This document shows, piece after piece, positions 1 through 9,690 of a DNA stretch of 64,000 nt. The notes under the pieces are model-generated. The model was not told the DNA's origin and did not search any database. It worked only from the letters and a program-made list of their open reading frames with translations. The DNA comes from Streptomyces sp. NBC_00224 (GTDB taxonomy: Bacteria; Actinomycetota; Actinomycetes; Streptomycetales; Streptomycetaceae): NCBI RefSeq assembly GCF_041435195.1, contig NZ_CP108106.1, positions 2,852,001 through 2,916,000 of the forward strand, written 5' to 3'. How positions within the stretch are numbered: the first letter of the stretch is position 1; every line of letters starts with the position of its first letter. The position numbers and the translations under genes are program-made.

Positions 1-1712
1 ACGGGCGGCCGGTGCGGCTGCTCTCGGGGGCGCTGCACTACTTCCGGGTGCACGAGTCCCAGTGGGGCCACCGCCTCGCGATGCTGCGGGCGATGGGGCT
101 GAACTGCGTCGAGACGTATGTGCCGTGGAACCTGCACGAGCCGACCCCGGGCCGCTACCGGGACCCGGACGCGCTGGGCCGGTTCCTGGACGCGGCCCGC
201 GCCGCCGGGCTGTGGGCGATCGTGCGCCCCGGCCCGTACATCTGCGCCGAGTGGGAGAACGGCGGCCTGCCGCACTGGCTGACGGGCGCGCTCGGGCGGC
301 GGGTGCGCACCCGGGACCCGGAGTATCTGCGGCACGTGGAGCGCTGGTTCGAGGCGCTGCTGCCGCAGGTGGTGGCCCGCCAGGCCGACCGGGGCGGCCC
401 GGTGGTCATGGTGCAGGTGGAGAACGAGTACGGCAGCTACGGCTCGGACCGGGTGTATCTGCGGGCGCTCGCGGACCTCCTCGCCGAACTGGGCGTGACC
501 GTCCCGCTGTTCACCTCCGACGGCCCCGAGGACCACATGCTGACCGGCGGCTGTCTGCCGGGTGTGCTCGCCACCGCGAACTTCGGCTCGGGCGCCCTCG
601 AAGCCTTCGAGGTGCTGCGCCGCCACCGCCCCAAGGGGCCGCTGATGTGCATGGAGTTCTGGTGCGGCTGGTTCGAGCACTGGGGCGCGGAGCCGGTGGT
701 GCGGGACGCGCGCGAGGCGGCCGGGGCGCTGCGCGAGATCCTGGAGTGCGGCGCCTCCGTCAACCTCTACATGGCGCACGGCGGCACCAGCTTCGCCGGG
801 TGGGCGGGCGCCAACCGGGACGGCGAGGCCCATCTGGGCACGCTGCGGCCGGACGTCACGTCGTACGACTACGACGCGCCCATCGACGAGTACGGCCGCC
901 CGACGCCGAAGTTCTGGGCGTTCCGCGAGGTGCTCGCCGAGTACGCGCGGGACCCGCTTCCCGAACTTCCGCCCGCGCCCCCGGTGTTGGGCGCCCCGGT
1001 CACCGTGGCGCTGACGGAGTGGGTGGCGGCCGAGGACGTACTGGAGGCGCTGGGGTCGGCGGAGGGTGTGTACGGGACGCCGCCGACGTTCGAGGAGCTG
1101 GACGTGGACCGGGGCGTGGTGCGCTACCGGTTCGAGGTGCCCGGGCCCCGGCAGCCGTATCCGCTGCGGGTGCTCGGTCTGCGGGACCGGGCGGTCGTAT
1201 ACGTCGACGGGGTGCGGGCCGGGGTGCTCACCGAGGACGACGCGGTGCTGCCGGAGCCGGTGGCGGGGCCCGCCGTGGTCGAGCTGTGGGTGGAGTCGTT
1301 GGGGCGCGTCAACTACGGGCCGACGCTCGCCGAACCCAAGGGGATCACCGTCGGGGTGCTGCACGAACGGCAGTTCCTGCACGGTGTGAGGGTGCGGGGG
1401 CTGGGGCTGGACGCGTTCGAGGACGCCGAGCGGGTGCGGCGGTTGCCGTTCCGTTCAACTGCGGAGGCGGGCAGGGGGCTGTTTCGCGGCACCTTCGACG
1501 CCCCCATTCCGGGTGACGCGCGGCTCGAACTCCACGGCCTGGTCCGAGGTTTCGTGTGGGTTAACGGCTTCAACCTCGGGCGTTATTGGAATACCGGTCC
1601 GCAGCATTTTTTTCACGTCCCCGGAGCGGTGCTGCGGGATCAAGCCAACGAGGTATGGGTGTGGGAGCTCGAAGTTGAGGACGCAACGGGTCCGGAAGTG
1701 AGGCTCCACTAA
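1..1712 (+). CDS. Beta-galactosidase, glycoside hydrolase family 35 (5' end outside window)
   Basis: Retaining beta-galactosidase of family GH35. The visible frame opens with GRPVRLLSGALHYFRV, the usual GH35 N-terminal beta-strand, so the true start lies upstream and the gene is cut by the window edge. Numbering from the GTG at position 12, the acid/base glutamate is E139 in VENEYGSYG and the nucleophile is E215 in MEFWCGWFEHWG. The C-terminal half (about 330-566) has the jelly-roll domains of the family and ends with the typical WVNGFNLGRYWN motif. A signal peptide cannot be judged. The GH101 gene 0.5 kb away releases Gal-beta-1,3-GalNAc from mucin-type glycans, a plausible substrate source, but this coupling is inferred. 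Confidence 0.93.
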   Translation, partial: GRPVRLLSGALHYFRVHESQWGHRLAMLRAMGLNCVETYVPWNLHEPTPGRYRDPDALGRFLDAARAAGLWAIVRPGPYICAEWENGGLPHWLTGALGRRVRTRDPEYLRHVERWFEALLPQVVARQADRGGPVVMVQVENEYGSYGSDRVYLRALADLLAELGVTVPLFTSDGPEDHMLTGGCLPGVLATANFGSGALEAFEVLRRHRPKGPLMCMEFWCGWFEHWGAEPVVRDAREAAGALREILECGASVNLYMAHGGTSFAGWAGANRDGEAHLGTLRPDVTSYDYDAPIDEYGRPTPKFWAFREVLAEYARDPLPELPPAPPVLGAPVTVALTEWVAAEDVLEALGSAEGVYGTPPTFEELDVDRGVVRYRFEVPGPRQPYPLRVLGLRDRAVVYVDGVRAGVLTEDDAVLPEPVAGPAVVELWVESLGRVNYGPTLAEPKGITVGVLHERQFLHGVRVRGLGLDAFEDAERVRRLPFRSTAEAGRGLFRGTFDAPIPGDARLELHGLVRGFVWVNGFNLGRYWNTGPQHFFHVPGAVLRDQANEVWVWELEVEDATGPEVRLH

Positions 1713-1771
1713 CCTCGAAGAGCGCCCAAGAAAGCGCATTCCACCTTTCCGACGCACACTTTGAGGTTGAC

Positions 1772-2194
1772 ATGAAGGATCTCATCACCCGGTCCCGCAT
1801 CGCCAAGTTGGCCGCCTCTGGAGCCGCCGTGGCAGCGACCGTGCTGCTCGCCACTCCCGCGTCCGCCGCGACCGCGATCTCGGTCACCCCGAGCAGCGGT
1901 CTCTCCGACGGCCAGACGGTTTCGATCTCCGGTTCCGGCTACACGCCCGGCGCCGCCGTGAACGTGGGCGAGTGCGCCTCCTCCACCCTCTGTTCCAACG
2001 ATGTCAAGAACCTCACGGCCGACGCCAACGGCGCCATATCGGTGACGCTCGACGTCAAGAAGGCCTTCGTCGCCAAGGACTGGTCCACGGGCCAGGACGT
2101 CAATGTGGACTGCTCCGCAGCGGGCACGCAGTGCAACATCACCGCCTGGGAGCAGACCACCGGCAACACGGTCCAGAACATCTCCTTCAGCTGA
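1772..2194 (+). CDS. Secreted neocarzinostatin-family (enediyne apoprotein-like) protein
   Basis: A 140-residue secreted protein. A signal peptide (residues 1-32, ending TPASA) precedes a domain that follows the neocarzinostatin apoprotein closely: VTPSSGLSDGQTV near the N-terminus, GECASSTLC, LTADANGAISVTL, VDCSAAGTQC and a C-terminal NISFS strand. The four cysteines sit where the two disulfides of neocarzinostatin lie. The family is a seven-stranded immunoglobulin-like fold; known members bind and stabilise enediyne chromophores. No enediyne polyketide synthase or other antibiotic gene is in the window, so ligand and role are unknown. The ATG is preceded by GAGG with 5 nt spacing. It probably has its own promoter in the 59-nt gap after the GH35 gene. 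Confidence 0.85.
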   Translation: MKDLITRSRIAKLAASGAAVAATVLLATPASAATAISVTPSSGLSDGQTVSISGSGYTPGAAVNVGECASSTLCSNDVKNLTADANGAISVTLDVKKAFVAKDWSTGQDVNVDCSAAGTQCNITAWEQTTGNTVQNISFS

Positions 2195-2254
2195 GCACGT
2201 GAGTGAATGACCGCCCGGCGGCCTCCCTCCGGCCGCCGGACGGTCCGCCTCTGC

Positions 2255-5200
2255 CTACAACTCCGTCACCTCGAAGGCGTCCAGCGTGAACTCCGCCGTG
2301 CCGTCGTCACCGGTCTTGCGCAGTCCGACCCACGCCTCGCCGGTCGCGGGGGCCGTGAACTCGTAGACCAAGGCGGTCGGTCCGGTAGCCGCCCCGAACA
2401 CCTCGCGGCTCAGTTCGCGCGTTTCGGCGCCCTCGTCGACGGCCGTGATCCACGCGTACTGGCCGGCCTTCTCGCTCTCGTAACGGAAGCCGACGCGGTA
2501 GCGCTTACTGGGGAGGAACCGGACAGTGAAGGGCACGGTCCGGTAGACCAGTCCGTCGTTCTCGCCGCGTGACTTCAGCGACTGGCCGCCGTCGATCACG
2601 TCGTCGATCGCCTTCCCGTTCCAGCCGCGCCGGGTGTACGGGGCGTGCCGCTGCGCGAGGTGGGTGCGGGGGTCGGTGGCGCCGCCCGCGTCGCCCTTGA
2701 CGAAGACGCCCCAGCCCTGCGGCACGTTCTCGAAGTCCTCGAAGGCCAGCGCGCCCTCCTTGGCGGTGGGCCGGGCCGCCACGACCCGTACGTTGTCGAA
2801 CCGCACCCGGGCCTCCCCCGCCTCCGCGCACAGGGCCAGTTCGACCGGGCCGCCGCCCTCGGGGACCGCGAAGTGGGTGAACATCCGCTGGAAGCGGGTG
2901 CCGTGCTTGCGGTCGGCGGCGACGTGGTTGCCCGCCGTGGAGGTCGCCGTCCAGTTGCGCGCGGCCACACCGTCGGCGGTGCGCACCTCCAGGGCCGCGA
3001 CGCGCCGCTCCCCCGCCCGCTCGCCCACCTCGACCTGCACGGACGCGGCGTACGTACCGGGCGCGAGGCGGGTCAGGCGCTGGCTCGCCGAGGCCGCCGC
3101 GCCCGCGCCGATCACCAGCTCGTAGTCACCGAGTGCGCTGCGGCGTACGGACGCGGGGCCGCTGACCGTCCAGCCCTTCAGGGAGCCGGAGTGGAAGCCG
3201 GGGTCGTAGAGGCCGGTGCCCTGGCCCCAGCGCGGGTCCCGGTTCCGGGCGCGCTCGCGCAGGACGACATAGGGCTGTCCGGCCGCCGCGCCCTCGATGG
3301 TGACCGTGCCGGAGCGCACGGGCAGCTCGCGCTCGTACGCCCGGCCCTGGTCGGTGAGCCGGTACAGGACCACCGTGCGGGCCCCGGACCAGCCGCGCGG
3401 CAGCCGCCAACTGGTCGTGCCACCGGCCGGGTTGTAGTGGTAGAGCTTGGCCGGGTCGGCCGCGCGACGGGGCTCCCAGGGCAGCAGATAGGCGCCGCCG
3501 TCGTACACCACGCGCGCGTCCGTGGTGATCCGGCGGGTGCCGTCGGCGTCGGAGACCGAGGTGGCTCCGGGCCCGAAGAAGGTGATCTCGTGCTCGCTCC
3601 AGCGCCGGATCGGATACGCCTGGAGGTACTTGGCGGGCAGCGACCGCGTCCAGATCAGCTCGTAGAACGCCGTCCAGTCGGTCTTGCCGACCCACCCCTC
3701 GAAGTTGCCCATGCGGGCATGGCCGAGCAGGGTCGGCCACTTGTCGGCGAAGACGTCCTTCTGGTGGTTCCGGACGAAGCGGATCAGCCGGGAGTTGATG
3801 CCGCGCGAGGTGTCGCCGCCGTAGTCGGTCTCGTTGGCCCAGTGCGACCAGAGCGAGGAGCGCTCCAGGCCGTGGCCCCACTCGGAGGTGACCAGCCAGC
3901 CCTGGGCGCGCAGTTCGCGCTGGAGGCGGTCGGAGGTCCAGCCGGACTCGCGGAACACGTCGATGTAGAGGGCGCCCAGCGCCGGGTCCGCGTCGCGGCG
4001 CAGCGCGGCGAAGCGCCGCGCGATGTCACCGGAGACCAGGTCGCGGCGCTGGTCGATGCGGTACGACTGGTCGAGCCAGTCCCACTGCTCGTTCGCCTTG
4101 TCGACCAGCGTCTCGGAGAAGGCGTGGGCGACGGGGTAGGACTCGGTGGCGTTGACGTGGACGGCGAAGTCGCTGTTCCACTTCTTCCCTTCGCGGACCA
4201 GGTGGTTGAGGTCCTCGATGCCGCCCGCGCGCTCGTTGTAGTTGCCCGCGTAGTCGGGGTGGGCCGAGTCGTGGCCCTCGGACTGGTAGCCCTTGAGCAG
4301 TGTGTACTGGCGCAGGCCGTCGGTGGCGAGCGAGATCCGCTTGACGTTGTCGAGGGTGGCCAGGAACGGGTTGGTCGCCTGCGAGGCGAAGTTGAACGGG
4401 ATGTGCGGGACGACCCGCAGATGCTGCTCGTCGGCGCCGAGCGGGCTGACCATGATGTCGCGGAACGCGATGGCCGCGTCCTGCCAGTCGACGGTGCCGT
4501 CGCCGTTTCGGTCACCGGTGACGATCACGGTGGCGTACGGCAGCGGCTCGGTGTCCGGCACGGCGGCGGTGGCGGCCCGGTGCGTCCACTGGCCGGGGAC
4601 GAGCCGCGCCTCCACGTACCCGTCGCGCTTGCGGGTCTGGCGCCACAGCCGCCCGTTCTCCCAGGTGGTCCCGGCCGCGCTGTCGGGCTTGTCGTAGACG
4701 GTGTTGGTCTCGACGGCCCCGCCGAGCCCGTCGTGCGCGAGCACCGCGTACGCGCAGCCGACCGGCGCCGCGTCCGGGGCGGTGTCCGCGGTGACCCGGA
4801 CGAGCGTGTCTCCGCTCTTCGCCTTGTCCAACTGGATCCGGGCGGCGAGCAGCGCCGCGCCCGGCTGGTCGCTGCGCACGGAGAGCAGGGCGAGGCCGGG
4901 GATCTGGAGGGTGCCCACGCGCAGGGCCGCGGTGTCGTCGATCCGGGTCACCCGCCAGTCGACGCGGTGCCCCTCGACGCGGATCTCCACGCCGATCTCG
5001 GTGCCGCCCTCGAAGGCGAGCGTGTACGCGGCCCGGTCCCGGCCCGTCCGCACGGTGACCCGGGGCGTGTGCGCGACCCCGTCGACCAGCACGCTCGTGA
5101 CCGGCTCCTCCTGCCCGTACAGCTTCGCGCCGGTCGCGCGGTCGGTGTACGAGACGATGCGCGGGAACGCGGTGCCGACCCGCACCTCCAGGTCGCGCGA

Positions 5201-5323
5201 GCGGATGGCGCTCTCCCCGGCGGCGAGCGCGACCCCGGGCGCCCCCAGCGCGACCCCGGCCCCGGCCAGCGCGGTGGCCGCCACCACCGTCCTCCGCTTC
5301 GGTCCGCTTGCTTCAGCGTTCAC
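2255..5323 (-). CDS. Secreted endo-alpha-N-acetylgalactosaminidase, GH101
   Basis: A 1022-residue exported enzyme expected to cut the O-linked Gal-beta-1,3-GalNAc disaccharide from Ser/Thr of mucin-type glycoproteins. Residues 1-35 form a Tat-like signal (KRRTVV then a hydrophobic stretch to ALAA). The GH101 core spans about 40-700. The predicted nucleophile is D455 in ALYIDVFRESGW and the acid/base is E481 in TSEWGHG, matching the Asp/Glu pair of the pneumococcal enzyme. Residues 271-289 (DRNGDGTVDWQD) form a calcium-loop-like segment common in this family. The last 330 residues hold two beta-sandwich modules likely to bind carbohydrate. It is convergent with the small upstream secreted protein and lies near the GH35 gene. 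Confidence 0.9.
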   Translation of the reverse strand: MNAEASGPKRRTVVAATALAGAGVALGAPGVALAAGESAIRSRDLEVRVGTAFPRIVSYTDRATGAKLYGQEEPVTSVLVDGVAHTPRVTVRTGRDRAAYTLAFEGGTEIGVEIRVEGHRVDWRVTRIDDTAALRVGTLQIPGLALLSVRSDQPGAALLAARIQLDKAKSGDTLVRVTADTAPDAAPVGCAYAVLAHDGLGGAVETNTVYDKPDSAAGTTWENGRLWRQTRKRDGYVEARLVPGQWTHRAATAAVPDTEPLPYATVIVTGDRNGDGTVDWQDAAIAFRDIMVSPLGADEQHLRVVPHIPFNFASQATNPFLATLDNVKRISLATDGLRQYTLLKGYQSEGHDSAHPDYAGNYNERAGGIEDLNHLVREGKKWNSDFAVHVNATESYPVAHAFSETLVDKANEQWDWLDQSYRIDQRRDLVSGDIARRFAALRRDADPALGALYIDVFRESGWTSDRLQRELRAQGWLVTSEWGHGLERSSLWSHWANETDYGGDTSRGINSRLIRFVRNHQKDVFADKWPTLLGHARMGNFEGWVGKTDWTAFYELIWTRSLPAKYLQAYPIRRWSEHEITFFGPGATSVSDADGTRRITTDARVVYDGGAYLLPWEPRRAADPAKLYHYNPAGGTTSWRLPRGWSGARTVVLYRLTDQGRAYERELPVRSGTVTIEGAAAGQPYVVLRERARNRDPRWGQGTGLYDPGFHSGSLKGWTVSGPASVRRSALGDYELVIGAGAAASASQRLTRLAPGTYAASVQVEVGERAGERRVAALEVRTADGVAARNWTATSTAGNHVAADRKHGTRFQRMFTHFAVPEGGGPVELALCAEAGEARVRFDNVRVVAARPTAKEGALAFEDFENVPQGWGVFVKGDAGGATDPRTHLAQRHAPYTRRGWNGKAIDDVIDGGQSLKSRGENDGLVYRTVPFTVRFLPSKRYRVGFRYESEKAGQYAWITAVDEGAETRELSREVFGAATGPTALVYEFTAPATGEAWVGLRKTGDDGTAEFTLDAFEVTEL

Positions 5324-5444
5324 GCCGGCTTCCTCCTCGTGACGGGGTCTCGTGCCAGGTCACGATGGGCCGGGAGGGGGGTGCGCGCCCATGGACAAAG
5401 GGGGAGGGGGTGTTGGACTAAGCGCTTCGGGTGCGGGTTGTGGT

Positions 5445-5551
5445 GGGCTGGTCGCGCAGTTCCCCGCGCCCCTAAAAATGCCGCTTCGCGGCAATCACCT
5501 GGGCGCCCCGCAGGGGCGCTTCAGGGGCGCGGGGAACTGCGCGACCAGCCC
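5445..5551. repeat. Dispersed nested inverted repeat, copy 1
   Basis: Two perfect 29-bp arms (5445-5473 and 5523-5551), each containing the core gcgcagttccccgcgcccc, flank a 49-bp centre with smaller hairpins (ccgcttcgcgg; gcgccccgcaggggcgc). A trace of the outer arm (cgcagacgaac) follows at 5561. The element lies in the 254-bp gap between the GH101 start and the stop of the downstream histidine kinase. Other copies are at 9440, 21521, 53238, 57715 and 63159. Confidence 0.9.
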
Positions 5552-5577
5552 CCGCCCACCCGCAGACGAACCCCGGG

Positions 5578-6717
5578 CTAAAGAAGCGGCAGGACTGCCA
5601 GCACCAGCCAGCCCCCCTCCGGCGCCGGGCCCGCCGTCAGTTCGCCGCCGAGGGCCGTCACCCGCTCGCCCAGGCCCGCGAGGCCGAACCCCCCACCCCG
5701 CGCGCTCGGCGGCAGCCTCGCCGCGCGGGAGCCGTCGTCCGCGACCCGGACCTCAAGGCCGTCCTCGACCAGCCGCAGCCCCACCCGCACCGCACTCGCG
5801 TCGGCCGCGTGCTTGCGCACATTGGTCAGGGCCTCGCGGACCACGCGGTAGGCGGCCGCCGCGACCTCGCCGGGGAGGCTTTCGTCCAGGCCCGCCTCCA
5901 CGTACAGCACGGCCGGCGGGCCCGCCAGGGAGAAGCGGTCGGTCAGCTCGCGCAGCTGCGCCAGGCCCGCGACCGGCTCGGTCTCCGGCTCGCCCTCGCG
6001 CAGCACCCGCACCAGCCGGCGCATGGCGCTCAGCGCCTCGCCGCCCGCCTCCTCGATCCGGCCGAAGGTATCGGCGGCCCGCTGCCCCTCGACCGAGGTG
6101 AAGCGGGCCGCGCGGGCCTGGACGACGATGCCGGTGACGTGGTGGGCGATCAGGTCGTGGAGCTCGCGGGCGAGTTCGATGCGCTCGGCCGTGCGGACGG
6201 CCTGGAGGTCGCGCACGCGCTGCCAGGACTGGGCGCGCAGCAGCAGCGAGTACGCACTGACGACCACCGTGAGCACCGCGAAGAGCAGGGTGAACCGGCC
6301 GGGCGAGGCGTCCCGGACCGGCACCGCCATACAGCCGAGCCCGAGCACAGGACCGAGGACGGCGGCGGTGCGGGACGGCGCCCGCAGCAGGACCGCCGCG
6401 AGCAGCACCAGGAGCGCCACCGCCTCGCCCATCCCCCAGACGACCTCCGGGCGGTCGAGGAACATCAGCCCGGTCGCGGCCCAGGTGACGACCGCGGCGG
6501 CCCAGGCCCGTACGACGAGGTCGAGTCGGGGCCACGGCAGTGCGCACAGACAGACCACCAGGCCCGAGGCCCAGACGACGGCGTGCGGCGAGGTGGGCCG
6601 GCGGGCCAGCGCCAGGCCTTCGAAGACGACGAGCCCGACCAGGACGGCGGCGAGCGCCGCGCGGGCGGCCTCGGCCCACCGGGGGTGGCGGCGCAGCCAG
6701 CGGCGGAGCGGGCTCAC
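5578..6717 (-). CDS. Two-component sensor histidine kinase (NarL/HisKA_3 type)
   Basis: A 379-residue membrane sensor kinase. The N-terminal 160 residues contain about five hydrophobic segments with short loops, so the stimulus is probably sensed in or near the membrane. The HisKA_3 dimerisation box is ELARELHDLIAHHV with phosphoacceptor H187. The ATPase domain includes the N-box REALTNVRKHA and the glycine-rich GGGFGLAGLGERV. Its start overlaps the stop of the response regulator by 4 nt, so the two are translated together with the regulator first. The regulated genes are not shown by the sequence; the neighbouring secreted-enzyme genes are possible targets. Confidence 0.93.
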   Translation of the reverse strand: MSPLRRWLRRHPRWAEAARAALAAVLVGLVVFEGLALARRPTSPHAVVWASGLVVCLCALPWPRLDLVVRAWAAAVVTWAATGLMFLDRPEVVWGMGEAVALLVLLAAVLLRAPSRTAAVLGPVLGLGCMAVPVRDASPGRFTLLFAVLTVVVSAYSLLLRAQSWQRVRDLQAVRTAERIELARELHDLIAHHVTGIVVQARAARFTSVEGQRAADTFGRIEEAGGEALSAMRRLVRVLREGEPETEPVAGLAQLRELTDRFSLAGPPAVLYVEAGLDESLPGEVAAAAYRVVREALTNVRKHAADASAVRVGLRLVEDGLEVRVADDGSRAARLPPSARGGGFGLAGLGERVTALGGELTAGPAPEGGWLVLAVLPLL

Positions 6718-7367
6718 GCCGCGCCCGTGGCCAGTCCGCTCTCCCAGGCCCAGGCGGCGATCTCCACCCGGTTACGGGCGCCGAGCTTGCCCTGCACATT
6801 GGCCAGATGGGTCTTCACGGTGGAGAGGGAGACGTACAGTTCGGCGGCGATCTCGGCGTTGGTGGCGCCGCGCGCCAGACAGCGCACGACGTCGCGTTCG
6901 CGCTCGGTGAGGGGTTCGGCGGGCTGCCGCAGGGACGTGGCGGGGCGGGCGGCGGCGAGCTCGCGCAGCAGCCGGACCGTGATCGCCGGGGAGACCAGGG
7001 AGTCCCCGGCGGCCGCCGCCCGTACCGCCTCGACCAGCATCTCGGGGCTGGCGTCCTTGAGGAGGAAGCCGGAGGCGCCGCCGTGCAGGGCGGCGTGGAC
7101 GTACTCGTCCAGGTCGAAGGTGGTGACGATGACGATGTGCGGGCGGTCGCGGCCGGAGAGGCGCCGGGTGACTTCGAGCCCGTCGAGGCCGGGCATGCGG
7201 ATGTCGAGGAGCAGGACGTCCGGGTCGTGCCGGTCCACCGCCTCCAGGGCGGACGGGCCGTCGAAGACGTCGTCGAGGACGTCGATGTCGGGCCTGCTCT
7301 CCAGGATCATGCGGAACCCGGTCCTGACCATCTCCTGGTCGTCCGCGATGACCACTGTGATCGGCAT
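6714..7367 (-). CDS. Response regulator, NarL/LuxR family
   Basis: A 217-residue partner of the overlapping histidine kinase. The receiver domain begins MPITVVIADDQEMVRTG; D9/D10 form the acidic pocket, D55 in LLLDIRMPGLDG is the phosphoacceptor, and a Lys follows in FLLKDASPE. The C-terminal LuxR-type helix-turn-helix is LTERERDVVRCLARGATNAEIAAEL followed by STVKTHL. The ATG at 7367 was chosen over an in-frame TTG 12 codons upstream because receiver domains start exactly here. The ribosome binding site is weak. Confidence 0.93.
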   Translation of the reverse strand: MPITVVIADDQEMVRTGFRMILESRPDIDVLDDVFDGPSALEAVDRHDPDVLLLDIRMPGLDGLEVTRRLSGRDRPHIVIVTTFDLDEYVHAALHGGASGFLLKDASPEMLVEAVRAAAAGDSLVSPAITVRLLRELAAARPATSLRQPAEPLTERERDVVRCLARGATNAEIAAELYVSLSTVKTHLANVQGKLGARNRVEIAAWAWESGLATGAA

Positions 7368-7387
7368 GTCCACATATGACCAGATTG

Positions 7388-7420
7388 GGCCGGACGCCCG
7401 CAAATTCGGGGCGCCCGGCC
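7388..7420 (-). terminator. Hairpin downstream of trypsin gene
   Basis: An 11-bp GC-rich stem with one G-T pair (ggccggacgcc / ggcgcccggcc) and a 11-nt loop lies between the sprT stop and the response regulator start. It is a probable factor-independent terminator for sprT, although no T-tract follows. Confidence 0.45.
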
Positions 7421-7449
7421 GGGAGGAGCCGTGCGGTGCGAGCGGCGCG

Positions 7450-8382
<933 letters not shown>

Positions 8383-8500
8383 TTATCGGAGCTCCCCGGG
8401 CGCCCAACAAGGGCGACTTTCCGGCCATGTGTACGAAGGCGGGGTGCCGCGGGTCCCTCGTACAGTGGAGGCTGGTTCACCGTCGTACGGGGGTGACAGC

Positions 8501-9409
8501 GTGGCCCATACGAACGCGGCCGGGTCCGGGGCGAGTCACGGCTCCAGTCCTGTCGTCCACGGGTATCCGCACATCGAGACCGTGCGGGCGGCGATCACCG
8601 CGCTGTACCGGCGGCTGTCGTCCGACGGGATCCAGGGGTACGCCACGAGCATCCTCCCCGCCGACGTGGCCTTCGCCGACCACGACGACCTCCATCTGGG
8701 GGCCCAGCGGGTGGCCCGGGCGCTGGTCCAGCACCTGCATCTGCCGGACGCCCGGATGATCGTCGGATTCCGCGAGATGCAGCACGCGGCGTCGGTCGAA
8801 CTGGCCGCGGGGCCCGAGTACTTCATCGAACTCAACGACCGCTTCCGGCGCCACCGGCGGGACATCGGGGCGGCCCTCGCGCACGAGATCACGCATGTGC
8901 TGCTGCACCGGCTCGGGCTGGAGTTCCCGGGGACGCGGGACAACGAGATCCTCACGGACACGGCGACCACGTACCTGGGGGCGGGGTGGCTGCTGCTCGA
9001 CGCGTTCCGGGAGGACGGGGTGTCCAGCCAGAAGCTGGGGTACCTGACGCCGGAGGAGTTCGGTTACGTACTGGCGAAGCGGGCGGCCGTGTTCGGCGAG
9101 GACCCGTCGCCGTGGTTCACCAGCCCGCAGGCGTACCCCGCGTACCAGGCCGGGCTCGCCCGGGCCCGGCGCGACGAGCAGCAGCCGCCGCTGGTGGCGG
9201 CCGGGTGGGCGGGGCGGCGGCGGTACGCCCGCGACCGGCGGGGTGCGCGGGGGTCGGTGGGGGCGCCGTACTCCTTCGAGGGGGAAGGTTCCTCGCTGCG
9301 GGTGTGCTTCTCGTGCCCGACGTGCGGGCAGCGGAATCGGGTGGGGGTTCGGGGGAGGGTGCGGGTGCGGTGCGGGGTGTGCCGGACGGTACTGACCTGC
9401 GATACGTAA
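8501..9409 (+). CDS. HExxH-motif (putative zinc protease) protein with C-terminal zinc ribbon
   Basis: A 302-residue protein of unknown function. The central motif LAHEITHVLLHRLGLE matches a metallopeptidase zinc site (HEITH) and is followed by a NEILTDTATTYLG helix, where the D/E of a third ligand could lie. The C-terminal 35 residues hold two cysteine pairs (CPTC and CGVC, plus flanking Cys residues) in a basic context, forming a zinc ribbon. There is no signal peptide or membrane segment, so it is probably cytosolic. The GTG at 8501, after GGGGGTGAC, is preferred to the longer frame because upstream residues look non-coding. It is divergent from sprT. Confidence 0.7.
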   Translation: MAHTNAAGSGASHGSSPVVHGYPHIETVRAAITALYRRLSSDGIQGYATSILPADVAFADHDDLHLGAQRVARALVQHLHLPDARMIVGFREMQHAASVELAAGPEYFIELNDRFRRHRRDIGAALAHEITHVLLHRLGLEFPGTRDNEILTDTATTYLGAGWLLLDAFREDGVSSQKLGYLTPEEFGYVLAKRAAVFGEDPSPWFTSPQAYPAYQAGLARARRDEQQPPLVAAGWAGRRRYARDRRGARGSVGAPYSFEGEGSSLRVCFSCPTCGQRNRVGVRGRVRVRCGVCRTVLTCDT

Positions 9410-9439
9410 CCCCCCTCCGGGGCTGCGCCCGCGGACCCC

Positions 9440-9583
9440 GTTCGTCTGCGGGCCGCGTGTGGCTGGTCGCGCAGTTCCCCGCGCCCCTAACGGGGCCCGC
9501 ACCTCGAACGCCGGAGGAGCTGGAATTACCTAAGGGGCGCGGGGAACTGCGCGACCAGCCCCCACCGGACCCGCAGACGAACC
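9440..9583. repeat. Dispersed nested inverted repeat, copy 2
   Basis: Outer arm gttcgtctgcgggcc (9440-9454) is matched by cccgcagacgaac near 9570-9583. The inner arms with core gcgcagttccccgcgcccc lie at 9461-9487 and 9533-9560. A 45-bp centre contains ggggcccgc and an AT-richer segment. It fills the space between the HExxH gene and the ABC-transporter promoter. The 331-bp gap 9410-9740 holds only this repeat and the operator-like repeats at 9691. Confidence 0.9.
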
Positions 9584-9690
9584 CGCAAATCAGCCACCAC
9601 CCCACCGGCCCGGCCGAAATTCGCCCCCTCCCGCCCTCCCCGACGCCCCGCGTTCACCGCCGCGTCACGCCCCACCCCCGTAATGAAGGA

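Noticed and set aside
2645..5581. A 978-codon open frame antisense to the GH101 gene
   Set aside because: Same high-GC shadow effect; no domain pattern, and the opposite strand encodes a full GH101 enzyme.
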